Source of the DNA: Ancylobacter moscoviensis
Lineage (GTDB): Bacteria; Pseudomonadota; Alphaproteobacteria; Rhizobiales; Xanthobacteraceae
Direction of reading: 5' to 3'
Assembly: GCF_007559435.1 (NCBI RefSeq)
Contig: NZ_VMBP01000007.1
Location: 186,001-250,000, forward strand
DNA: 64,000 bases
In this document: positions 27,334 through 34,957 of the stretch, one piece after another
Layout of the letters: each line of letters starts with the position of its first letter
How positions within the stretch are numbered: position 1 is the first letter of the stretch
The notes under the pieces: model-generated
The model's database searches: none
What the model saw: only the letters and a program-made list of their open reading frames with translations
Told to the model about the DNA's origin: nothing
Made by a program: the position numbers and the translations under genes

Positions 27334-28678
27334 CGCTCGGCGCCGGGGCGAAGATCAGCCGGGCCCGCGTGCCGTGCGGCTCGACCCGTTCGAGCTCAAG
27401 GCGGCCGCCATGGAGGGCGGCGATGCGGCGGACGATCTCCAGACCGATGCCGAGGCCGCCGGCGCGCTTGTAGTGCCCCGGCGCGTCACCGGGCCGTGAG
27501 GGCACGAAGCCGGTTCCGTCGTCGCTCACCGAGAGGCCGGGGCCGTCATCGGTTCGCACCACGATGGCGATGCCGGGGCCGCTGTGGCGCACCGCGTTCT
27601 CGATGAGATTGCGCACGGCATCCTTGAGCAGGGCGGCATTGCCGGGCAGCGTGGGATTGTCCGACCCTTCGAAGGCGATGCTGGCGCCGTGGGAATAGAC
27701 GAAGGGGGCCATCGTGCCGACAATGTCGCGGCCGAGATCGTCGAGCGCCACCGGCTGGAAGCCGCTGCGGTCCAGCGCCTCCAGCCGCGCCAGCGTCACC
27801 AGTTGCTCGGCGAAATGGCTGAGTTCGTCGAGCTCGGCGGTGGCGCGGCGGGCGGCGGGATGGTCGATCCGCTCCAGCTCCAGCCGGATGATGGCGAGCG
27901 GCGTGCGGATCTCGTGGGCGATGGCGGAGGTGAACAGCTTCTGCGCGGCCATCAGCTCGCGGGTGCGGGCATAGGAACGGTTCACCGCCCCGGCCAGCTG
28001 GGCGATCTCCCGCGGCATGCCGGCTTCCTCGATGCGCGCGTCGGGGCTGAGCGGGTCGAGTTCCTCCGCCTGTTCCGCCGCCGCCGTGACCGGCCTGAGC
28101 GCCGAGCGCACCGAGAGGAGCGTTGCACCAAGGACGAAGATGAGCGTGAGGCTCATCGGCAGGATCATGTGGTCGAGCACTTCGTCGGCCAGCACCTCCC
28201 AGACCACGTGCTGGGTGTCGCGCTCGACGGCGATCTCGAAGAAGATCCGCTGGCCTTCCTTCTCGATAATGCGGCCGCCGGCGAAGGACAGCGGGTATCC
28301 GGGCGTCAGCACGCGCAGCCAGACCGAGGGCGGGTTGAGGTCGAGAGGCAGGAAGTGCTCGGTGCAGGCCGCATCGCAATGAGAGAACAGCACGACGCCG
28401 TTCGCGGTGCGCACCCGTGCCACATATCCCGAATCCTCGGTGCCGTAGCGCGCCGCATGCGCGTCGGGAAGCTGATAGGACAGGTGATTGCCCTGGACCG
28501 ACAGCCCGAGTGCCAGGACATCGGTCTCCTGCTCGAGCGCGAGCAGGGAGAGATATTCCGGGTCGCTGCCATATTCGACCAGCACCGCGACGAGCTGGGT
28601 CAGCATGGCGAGCGCGGCGAACAACATGATGCGCAGGGCGACGATGCGCCCGAGCGGCGCCGCCGCTGCATGTTTCAT
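27317..28678 (-). CDS. Sensor histidine kinase of a two-component system
   Basis: A 453-residue inner-membrane kinase. Membrane segments at about 13-35 and 170-190 flank a periplasmic sensor of about 135 residues. A HAMP-like linker follows, then the dimerisation domain with the phosphorylated His255 (SAIAHEIRTPLAIIRLELERI) and an ATPase domain (N box LIENAVRHS, G boxes VSDDGTGFV and GLGIGLEIV). It overlaps the response regulator stop-to-start by ATGA. With PepSY and cytochrome b561 genes upstream, the signal may be envelope redox state or metal stress; that is inference. Confidence 0.9.
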   Translation of the reverse strand: MKHAAAAPLGRIVALRIMLFAALAMLTQLVAVLVEYGSDPEYLSLLALEQETDVLALGLSVQGNHLSYQLPDAHAARYGTEDSGYVARVRTANGVVLFSHCDAACTEHFLPLDLNPPSVWLRVLTPGYPLSFAGGRIIEKEGQRIFFEIAVERDTQHVVWEVLADEVLDHMILPMSLTLIFVLGATLLSVRSALRPVTAAAEQAEELDPLSPDARIEEAGMPREIAQLAGAVNRSYARTRELMAAQKLFTSAIAHEIRTPLAIIRLELERIDHPAARRATAELDELSHFAEQLVTLARLEALDRSGFQPVALDDLGRDIVGTMAPFVYSHGASIAFEGSDNPTLPGNAALLKDAVRNLIENAVRHSGPGIAIVVRTDDGPGLSVSDDGTGFVPSRPGDAPGHYKRAGGLGIGLEIVRRIAALHGGRLELERVEPHGTRARLIFAPAPSVTPDR

Positions 28679-29352
28679 GCGTCGAGCTCGCGCAACAGAT
28701 AGCCGACGCCGCGCACGGTCTCGATGGCGGTCCCGGTCTCGTAGGGAGCGAGTCGTCGGCGCAGGCGCGAGAGCACGACCTCAATCGCGTTCGGGCTCAT
28801 TTCCTCGTCGAACTCGGAAAGCTTCTCCTCCAGACCGCGCTTGGCGGTGACGCGCCCGACATTGCGCATCAGGATCTCGAGAGCCGCCCGTTCGCGCGGG
28901 GCGAGGGCGAGGATTTCCTCCCCGCACCGCACATCGTGCGTGGCAGGATCGTAACGCAGGGCGCCCGCCTCCAGCACCGGATCGGCGGACAGCGGCGCGC
29001 GGCGCAGCAATGCCCGTGCGCGGGCCAGCAGCTCGCCATTGTTGAAGGGCTTGGGGAGATAATCGTCCGCGCCGGCGTCGAGCCCGGCGATGCGTTCGTC
29101 CACCGCACCGCGCGCGGTCAGCGCGAGGACGGGCGTGCTGTCCTTGCGCCGGCGCAGGGCCCGCAACAGGTCGAGGCCGTCGCCGTCGGGAAGGCCGAGA
29201 TCGAGCAGCACGAGATCGTAGCTCGTGGCGGCGAGCGCATCCTCGCCTTCCGCCACCGTGCCGACGGCATCAAGCCGCCAGCCGGCGGCGCGAATGGTCT
29301 CGCCCACCAGTTCGCGCAGACGGGCGCTGTCCTCGACCAGCAGCAGCCTCAC
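28675..29352 (-). CDS. OmpR/PhoB-type response regulator
   Basis: A 225-residue regulator. The receiver domain (1-115) has the acidic pair Glu7/Asp8, phospho-acceptor Asp51 (LVLLDLGLPDGDG), Thr79 and Lys101. The C-terminal winged helix (about 130-222) ends with VVLSRLRRRLAPYETGTAIETVRGVGYLL. The start codon is GTG with GAGG upstream. It lies 7 bases after the cytochrome b561 gene and overlaps the kinase gene. Close in build to QseB/PmrA-type regulators. Confidence 0.92.
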   Translation of the reverse strand: MRLLLVEDSARLRELVGETIRAAGWRLDAVGTVAEGEDALAATSYDLVLLDLGLPDGDGLDLLRALRRRKDSTPVLALTARGAVDERIAGLDAGADDYLPKPFNNGELLARARALLRRAPLSADPVLEAGALRYDPATHDVRCGEEILALAPRERAALEILMRNVGRVTAKRGLEEKLSEFDEEMSPNAIEVVLSRLRRRLAPYETGTAIETVRGVGYLLRELDA

Positions 29353-29359
29353 CGCGACC

Positions 29360-29923
29360 TCACGGCCTCTTCCGACCCGTCACCATCGCCCAGACCAGAT
29401 TCTCGCGGTGGCGCCAGCTTTCGAACAGCGCGGCGCCTGCGTGCAGGAGGGCGAGGAGAAGTATGGCATTGGCGAGGCTTTCATGCACCTCCTCCAGCCA
29501 CTTTTCCCCCCAGAACGCGTCGAGGGTGGACATCCAGCCGGTGAGGCAGACGCCTGCGAGCAGCACCATCAGCGCCACCATCATCACCGCGCCCGCCGGA
29601 TTGTGGCCGAGCATGCGTGGTTCTCGCCCGCGCAGCAGCGCCGTGACATAGGTCGTCAGCCGCCCGGGGGAGGGAACGAACTGGGCGAATCGCGCGTATT
29701 TCGTACCGATGAAGCCCCAGACGAGGCGGATGGCGAGAGCACCGGCGACGACATAGCCGACGATCTTGTGCGCCAGCTCGCCGTCCTCCAGCAAGAACAG
29801 ATTCAGGACGCAGCCGGTGACGACGGTCCAGTGGAACAGGCGCACGACCGGGTCCCACACCCGGACGTCCTTGCCCGCGGCCGGGGACGCGCGGCCCCCG
29901 GCCTCAGCCGTGTCAGGCGCCAT
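29360..29923 (-). CDS. Cytochrome b561-type membrane protein
   Basis: A 187-residue inner-membrane dihaem cytochrome of the bacterial b561 family. It begins after a soluble stretch with RVWDPVVRLFHWTVV, the typical first helix with a haem-ligand His. Later helices give LAHKIVGYVVAGALAIRLVWG and VHESLANAILLLALLHAGAALF, again with His ligands. Such proteins pass electrons between the quinone pool and periplasmic partners. The start (29923) overlaps the PepSY stop (TGATG), so the two are coupled and may act together. Confidence 0.85.
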   Translation of the reverse strand: MAPDTAEAGGRASPAAGKDVRVWDPVVRLFHWTVVTGCVLNLFLLEDGELAHKIVGYVVAGALAIRLVWGFIGTKYARFAQFVPSPGRLTTYVTALLRGREPRMLGHNPAGAVMMVALMVLLAGVCLTGWMSTLDAFWGEKWLEEVHESLANAILLLALLHAGAALFESWRHRENLVWAMVTGRKRP

Positions 29924-30207
29924 CAGTCGATCTCGGACTTCACGACGGCGCCGGTGACGGGGTTGAAATAGACCTCGGCCTTCTTGTTGTCCTTGGTGTA
30001 GCCGTAGATCTCGTAGCAGCTGCCGGAAACCTTGAAGGTCTTGATCTTCTGGTAGCCCATTTCGGCGACCTTGGCCTTCATGGCGTCCTCGGTCATCCAC
30101 TTGTCCTTGGTCTCGGTAGTGCAGGTCGGGCCGGCGACGGCCGCGAGCGGGGCGAGCGTGCCAAGGGCAATGAGGCCGGCGAGGGAGCCGGCGACGAGCG
30201 TGCGCAT
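29923..30207 (-). CDS. Small exported PepSY-domain protein
   Basis: A 94-residue periplasmic protein. A signal peptide (MRTLVAGSLAGLIALGTLAP, cut near AVAG) is followed by one PepSY-like domain (EDAMKAKVAEMGYQKIKTF, then AEVYFNPVTGAVVKSEID) with two cysteines. The ATG at 30207 has AGGAAA upstream; an in-frame ATG 14 codons earlier lacks one. PepSY proteins are often paired with b561 cytochromes and two-component systems, as here. It leads the four-gene unit. Confidence 0.85.
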   Translation of the reverse strand: MRTLVAGSLAGLIALGTLAPLAAVAGPTCTTETKDKWMTEDAMKAKVAEMGYQKIKTFKVSGSCYEIYGYTKDNKKAEVYFNPVTGAVVKSEID

Positions 30208-30243
30208 GGGATTTCCTTTTCTGACCATCAGGCTCGCGATCGG

Positions 30244-30270
30244 AGCCACCGAACGCTAGTCCCGGTGGCT
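30244..30270. promoter_or_regulatory. 8-base inverted repeat upstream of the PepSY gene
   Basis: AGCCACCG and CGGTGGCT pair across 11 bases, between the phosphoketolase stop and the PepSY start. It could be an operator for the local response regulator or a weak terminator for phosphoketolase; there is no T-run. Confidence 0.35.
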
Positions 30271-30320
30271 GTCGGAGACCTGTCAGCGAAGGCAGTTACC
30301 CATGCGCGGCTGCCGTTTGG

Positions 30321-32699
30321 TCACGCTTTCTGCGGCCAGCGCCAGTCGCGGACTTCCGGCAGGTCGATGCCGTGGGCGCGGATGTAGCGCGCATGCTCGG
30401 TCAGCTTGTCGCGAATCGCCTGCCGCGTATGGACGTCCCCCTGGAGCTTCGGCACGCGGTCGAGCACGTCGGCGGCGAGGTGGAAGCGGTCGAGCCGGTT
30501 GCGGACCACCATGTCGAAGGGGGTGGTGGTGGAGCCTTCCTCGACATAGCCGCGCACGTGCATGTTGTCGTGGTTGGTGCGCCGGTAGGCGAGGCGATGA
30601 ATGAGCCAGGGATAGCCGTGATAGGCGAAGATCACCGGCTTATCCTTGGTGAACAGCGCGTCGAAATCGGCATCGGACAGCCCGTGGGGGTGCTCGGATT
30701 TCGGCTGCAGGGTCATCAGGTCGACGACATTGACGACACGCACCTTGAGGTCGGGGACGTGTGAGCGCAGCAGGTCGGCGGCGGCCAGCGTCTCCAATGT
30801 CGGCACGTCGCCGGCGCAGGCGAGGACCACGTCGGGCTCGCCACCCTGATCGGTGCTAGCCCATTCCCAGGTGCCGATGCCCTGCGCGCAGTGTCGGATG
30901 GCGGCGTCCATGTCGAGCCACTGCGCCGCCGGCTGCTTGCCCGCGACGATGACGTTCACCCGGTTCCAGCTCTTCAGGCAGTGGTCGGTGACATAGAGCA
31001 GCGTGTTGGCATCGGGCGGCAGGTAGACGCGCACGATGTCCGCCTTCTTGTTTACCACGTGGTCGATGAAGCCGGGGTCCTGGTGGCTGAAGCCGTTGTG
31101 GTCCTGCCGCCAGACATGGGAGGTGAGAAGGTAGTTGAGCGAGGCGATAGGCCGGCGCCATTCCACTTCGCTTGCCGTCTTCAGCCATTTGGCGTGCTGG
31201 TTGAACATCGAATCGACGATGTGGATGAACGCCTCGTAGCAGGAGAACAGCCCGTGGCGGCCGGTGAGGAGGTAGCCCTCCAGCCAGCCCTGGCACATGT
31301 GCTCGGAGAGCATCTCCATCACCCGGCCGTCGCGGGCGAGGTGGTCGTCATAGGAGAAGGTCTCGGCCTCCCAGGCGCGGTTGGTCACCTCGAACAGCGC
31401 CTGAAGCCGGTTGGAGGCGGTCTCGTCCGGGCCGAAGACGCGGAAGTTGCGGCTCGCGGCATTGGCTTTCATCACGTCGCGCAGGAAGGTGCCCATCACA
31501 TAGGTGGACTCCAGCTCGACGCCGCCGGGATGGGGCACCTTCACCGCATAGTCGGTGAAGTCGGGCAGGCGCAGGGGACGGCGCAGCGCCCCGCCATTGG
31601 CGTGCGGATTGGCGCTCATGCGCTTCTCGCCGACCGGCGCGACCGAGGCGATTTCCGGCCGGAGACGGCCGGCGTCGTCGAACAGCTCCTCGGGCCGATA
31701 GCTGCGCATCCAATCTTCGAGGAGAGCCAGATGCTCGGGCTTCGACATGTCGGAGAACGGCACCTGATGCGAGCGCCAGAAACCCTCGGCCTTCTTGCCG
31801 TCGACCGTCTTCGGGCCGGTCCAGCCCTTCGGGCTCCTCAGCACGATCATCGGCCAGCGCGGGCGCTCCGTGTCGCCGGCGGTGCGGGCGGCCTTCTGAA
31901 TGGCGCGGATATCGGCGAAAGCCGTGTCGAGGGCGGTTGCCATGAGCTGGTGCATCACCTCCGGCTCGTCACCCTCGACGAAGATCGGGGCGTAGCCGAA
32001 GCCTTCCATCAGGCTCCTCAGCTCCTCGGGCGAGATGCGGGCGAGCACTGTCGGATTGGCGATCTTGTAGCCGTTGAGGTGCAGGATCGGCAGCACCGCG
32101 CCGTCATTGACGGGGTTCAGGAACTTGTTGCCGTGCCAGGAGGTGGCCAGCGGGCCAGTCTCCGCCTCGCCGTCGCCGACCACGCAGGCGACGATCAGGT
32201 CGGGATTGTCGAGCACGGCTCCATAGGCGTGGGAAAGCGAATAGCCGAGCTCGCCGCCTTCATGGATCGAGCCGGGCGTCTCGGGCGCCGCGTGGCTGGG
32301 GATGCCACCCGGGAAGGAGAACTGGCGGAACAGCTTGCGCAGCCCTTCCGCGTCCTGCGACACGTCGGGATAGAGTTCGCTGTAGGTGCCTTCCAGATAG
32401 GTCGAGGCCACCACGCCCGGCGCGCCGTGGCCGGGGCCGGCGACGAACAGCACGTTCGCGTCCGTCTCGCGGATGACGCGGTTGAGATGGACATAGATGA
32501 AGTTCAGCCCCGGTGTCGTGCCCCAGTGGCCGAGCAGGCGTGGCTTCACATGTTGCAGCGTGAGCTTCTCGCGCAGCAGCGGGTTGTCGAGCAGGTAGAT
32601 CTGGCCGACCGACAGGTAGTTCGCCGCCCGCCACCAGGCGTTCATGCGGGTGACCAGGTCGGGGCTCAGCGTTCCGGCGGTGGCCTGCTCGGCTGCCAT
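30321..32699 (-). CDS. xfp: Phosphoketolase
   Basis: A 792-residue thiamine-diphosphate enzyme that cleaves xylulose 5-phosphate (and perhaps fructose 6-phosphate) with phosphate to acetyl phosphate and a shorter sugar phosphate. Family motifs include [27 protein letters not shown], the ThDP block [32 protein letters not shown], and HEDNGF-like [13 protein letters not shown]. The start is the ATG at 32699 with GAGGAGA upstream. It is 55 bases after the alcohol dehydrogenase gene and likely shares its FNR-type promoter, so acetyl phosphate would yield ATP when respiration slows. The matching acetate kinase is not in the window. Confidence 0.93.
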   Translation of the reverse strand: MAAEQATAGTLSPDLVTRMNAWWRAANYLSVGQIYLLDNPLLREKLTLQHVKPRLLGHWGTTPGLNFIYVHLNRVIRETDANVLFVAGPGHGAPGVVASTYLEGTYSELYPDVSQDAEGLRKLFRQFSFPGGIPSHAAPETPGSIHEGGELGYSLSHAYGAVLDNPDLIVACVVGDGEAETGPLATSWHGNKFLNPVNDGAVLPILHLNGYKIANPTVLARISPEELRSLMEGFGYAPIFVEGDEPEVMHQLMATALDTAFADIRAIQKAARTAGDTERPRWPMIVLRSPKGWTGPKTVDGKKAEGFWRSHQVPFSDMSKPEHLALLEDWMRSYRPEELFDDAGRLRPEIASVAPVGEKRMSANPHANGGALRRPLRLPDFTDYAVKVPHPGGVELESTYVMGTFLRDVMKANAASRNFRVFGPDETASNRLQALFEVTNRAWEAETFSYDDHLARDGRVMEMLSEHMCQGWLEGYLLTGRHGLFSCYEAFIHIVDSMFNQHAKWLKTASEVEWRRPIASLNYLLTSHVWRQDHNGFSHQDPGFIDHVVNKKADIVRVYLPPDANTLLYVTDHCLKSWNRVNVIVAGKQPAAQWLDMDAAIRHCAQGIGTWEWASTDQGGEPDVVLACAGDVPTLETLAAADLLRSHVPDLKVRVVNVVDLMTLQPKSEHPHGLSDADFDALFTKDKPVIFAYHGYPWLIHRLAYRRTNHDNMHVRGYVEEGSTTTPFDMVVRNRLDRFHLAADVLDRVPKLQGDVHTRQAIRDKLTEHARYIRAHGIDLPEVRDWRWPQKA

Positions 32700-32754
32700 G
32701 GGCTCGTTCTCCTCTGCTGTGTCGATGGGGTCAGTCAGGGCGCGGGGACCGGTG

Positions 32755-33738
32755 TCACGGGACCAGTACGGCCGCCCCCTGGAAGCGCCCGGCGCGCAGG
32801 TCCGCAAGCGCCTCGTTGGCCTGTTCCAACGGATAGGTCGTGGTGGTGGCGGTGATGCCGGCGCGGGGCGCGATGTCGAGAAATTCGAGTGCGTCGGCGC
32901 GGGTGAGGTTGGCAACGGAGACCACCTGCCGCTCCTCCCACAGGATGGAATAGGGAAACTGCGGGATGTCGCTCATATGGATGCCGCCGCAGACGACGCG
33001 CCCGCCCTTGCGCAGGGTCCGCAGCGCCGCGGGCACCAGCGCGCCGACCGGCGCGAAGATCAGGGCGGCGTCGAGCTCCTCGGGCGGCATCTCGTCCGAG
33101 CCTCCCGCCCAGCGCGCGCCGAGCGAGAGGGCGAGCTGCTGTGCCGCCTCGTCGCCCTCGCGGGTGAAGGCGTAGAACTCGCGTCCCTGCCAGCGGCACA
33201 CCTGCGCGATGAGATGGGCGGCGGCGCCGAAGCCGTAGATGCCCACCCGCTCGGCATCGCCGGCGAATTTCAGCGTGCGCCAGCCGATCAGCCCGGCGCA
33301 CATCAGCGGGGCGGCGGCCACCGGGTCGTTGAAGCCGTCGAGCGGGAAGCAATAGGCGGCGTCGGCCACGACATGGGTGGCGAAGCCGCCGTCGCGCGTG
33401 TAGCCGGTGAAGAGCGGCGCGTCGCACAGGTTCTCGCGGTGCATCTCGCAATAGGGGCAGACGCCGCAGGTATGGCCGAGCCAGGGAATACCGACGCGGG
33501 TGCCGATGGCGGGGGCGACGACGCCGGGGCCGCGTCCGTCGACGATGCCGACGATCTCGTGTCCCGGTACGATGGGCAGCTTGCCTGGTGGCAGTTCGCC
33601 ATCGACGACATGGAGGTCGGTGCGGCAGACGGCACAAGCCTCGACGCGCACCCGAATCTCGCCGGGGCCGGGAACGGGCAGGGGCCGTTCCTCGAGGCGC
33701 AGCGCCTCGCCATAGGCGTGGAGAACCATGGCCTTCAT
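32755..33738 (-). CDS. Zinc-dependent alcohol dehydrogenase
   Basis: A 327-residue medium-chain dehydrogenase. The catalytic zinc ligands appear in [16 protein letters not shown] and GHE. The structural zinc site is partly retained in [16 protein letters not shown], with four cysteines. The nucleotide fold has [15 protein letters not shown], a variant of the usual GxGxxG. The start is the ATG at 33738 with GAGGGA upstream; an open frame of 45 more codons crosses the promoter. The set suggests reduction of aldehydes to regenerate NAD+ during fermentation, in one unit with phosphoketolase. Confidence 0.87.
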   Translation of the reverse strand: MKAMVLHAYGEALRLEERPLPVPGPGEIRVRVEACAVCRTDLHVVDGELPPGKLPIVPGHEIVGIVDGRGPGVVAPAIGTRVGIPWLGHTCGVCPYCEMHRENLCDAPLFTGYTRDGGFATHVVADAAYCFPLDGFNDPVAAAPLMCAGLIGWRTLKFAGDAERVGIYGFGAAAHLIAQVCRWQGREFYAFTREGDEAAQQLALSLGARWAGGSDEMPPEELDAALIFAPVGALVPAALRTLRKGGRVVCGGIHMSDIPQFPYSILWEERQVVSVANLTRADALEFLDIAPRAGITATTTTYPLEQANEALADLRAGRFQGAAVLVP

Positions 33739-33772
33739 CGCAATCCCTCGCGCCGTTCCGGAGGCGTCATCC

Positions 33773-33837
33773 AACATAGCCATTGCGTCTCCATCCTTGA
33801 TCGCGGTCAAGACGATGATAGGGGCGATGGCTATGTT
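33773..33837. promoter_or_regulatory. Symmetric divergent promoter: opposed AACATAGCCAT arms around an FNR box
   Basis: AACATAGCCAT at 33773-33783 is repeated as its exact reverse complement at 33827-33837. Each arm contains TATGTT, a -10-like hexamer pointing outwards. The right one is centred 31 bases and the left one 28 bases from the FNR-type box between them. One box could thus serve both the alcohol dehydrogenase-phosphoketolase unit and the exporter operon. Confidence 0.5.
33797..33810. promoter_or_regulatory. FNR/FixK-type box between adh-xfp and the exporter operon
   Basis: TTGATCGCGGTCAA matches TTGA-N6-TCAA exactly. It lies 59 bases before the alcohol dehydrogenase start and 101 bases before the exporter adaptor start. 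Confidence 0.6.
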
Positions 33838-33910
33838 CGCGACCACCTTGGCGAAGACGGCCGCGCGCGCCATGTTGTCGGTCGTATCAATCCAATTCTA
33901 CGGAGTTATG

Positions 33911-34957
33911 ATGGTTGGGCAGCGACGGGGGGCGGTCCGTCTTCTTTCGGCAGCGATGCTGTGCGCATGCGTCGTCGCACCCGCCGCGGCGCAGGACAGC
34001 GGGAAGTCGATCGCAGGCCTCGGCGCGCGGCTGCAGGAACTGATCGGCAAGCTGACCGGCCGGGGCCTGCCGGCGGGGCTGTTCTCCACCAATGGGCGGA
34101 TCGAGGCCGAGCAGGTGCTGGTTTCCGCCAAGCTCGCCGGCCGCGTCGCGCAGGTCCTGGTCGAGGAAGGCCAGACCGTCGATGCCGGCGAGGTGGTGGC
34201 GCGGATGGACACCGCCGAGCTGGAGGCCCAGCTCGCCGGAGGCGAGGCGCAGGTGCGTCGGGCCGAGAAGTCCATCGCCGAGGCCGAGGCTTCCATTGCC
34301 CAGCGCGAGAGCCAGCGCACCCTCGCCGAGCAGGAATACGAGCGCGCCTCCACCCTCAAGGAGCGCGGCTTTGGTACGATCCAGTCGCTCGACATCCGCC
34401 AGAGCGAGCTCAACGTCGCGCTGGCCGCGCTCAAGGCGGCGCAGGCCTCGCTGGATGAGGCGGATGCCGCCGCCGACGCGGCGCGGGCCGAGGTGGCGCG
34501 CATCCGGTCGCAGATCGACGATTCCACTCTCAAGGCACCTCGCCGCGGGCGGGTCGAGTACAAGCTGGTGCAGTCCGGCGAGGTAGTGGCGGCCGGTGCG
34601 CCGATCGTGACGCTGCTCGACCTCTCCGATGTCTACATGACCGTCTTCGTGCCGGCGCGCGTCGCCGGCCGCCTCGCGCTCGGGGACGAGGCGCGCATCG
34701 TGCTCGACCCGGCGCCCGATTATGTGGTCCCGGCGACGGTAAGTTTCGTCGCGGCGGGCGCGCAGTTCACGCCGAAGTCGGTGGAGACCGCCGATGAGCG
34801 CGAGAAGCTGATGTTCCGCGTGAAGCTGCGCATCGCCCCGCAGTTGCTTCGCCAGTACGAGAACCGGGTGAAGACCGGCGTGCGCGGCGTCGCCTATGTG
34901 CGTACCGATTCCGCTACTTCCTGGCCGGATACGCTCGCGGTGAAGCTGCCGCAATGA
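33911..34957 (+). CDS. HlyD-family periplasmic adaptor, YhiI-like
   Basis: A 348-residue membrane fusion protein. The signal peptide (LLSAAMLCACVVAPAAAQ) is followed by a lipoyl half-motif (LVSAKLAGRVAQVLVEEGQTVDAGE), a long coiled coil (about 95-190), the second half (STLKAPRRGRVEYKLVQSGEVVAAG) and a beta-barrel. Two adjacent ATGs exist; the second (33911) is better spaced from CGGAG. It overlaps the ABC transporter gene by ATGA. The set matches the YhiI-RbbA-YhhJ exporter arrangement of enterobacteria. Confidence 0.85.
   Translation: MVGQRRGAVRLLSAAMLCACVVAPAAAQDSGKSIAGLGARLQELIGKLTGRGLPAGLFSTNGRIEAEQVLVSAKLAGRVAQVLVEEGQTVDAGEVVARMDTAELEAQLAGGEAQVRRAEKSIAEAEASIAQRESQRTLAEQEYERASTLKERGFGTIQSLDIRQSELNVALAALKAAQASLDEADAAADAARAEVARIRSQIDDSTLKAPRRGRVEYKLVQSGEVVAAGAPIVTLLDLSDVYMTVFVPARVAGRLALGDEARIVLDPAPDYVVPATVSFVAAGAQFTPKSVETADEREKLMFRVKLRIAPQLLRQYENRVKTGVRGVAYVRTDSATSWPDTLAVKLPQ

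Noticed and set aside
32755..33873. Longer alcohol dehydrogenase starting at 33873
   Set aside because: The extra 45 codons run over the FNR-type box and the opposed repeats; the conserved domain begins at 33738.
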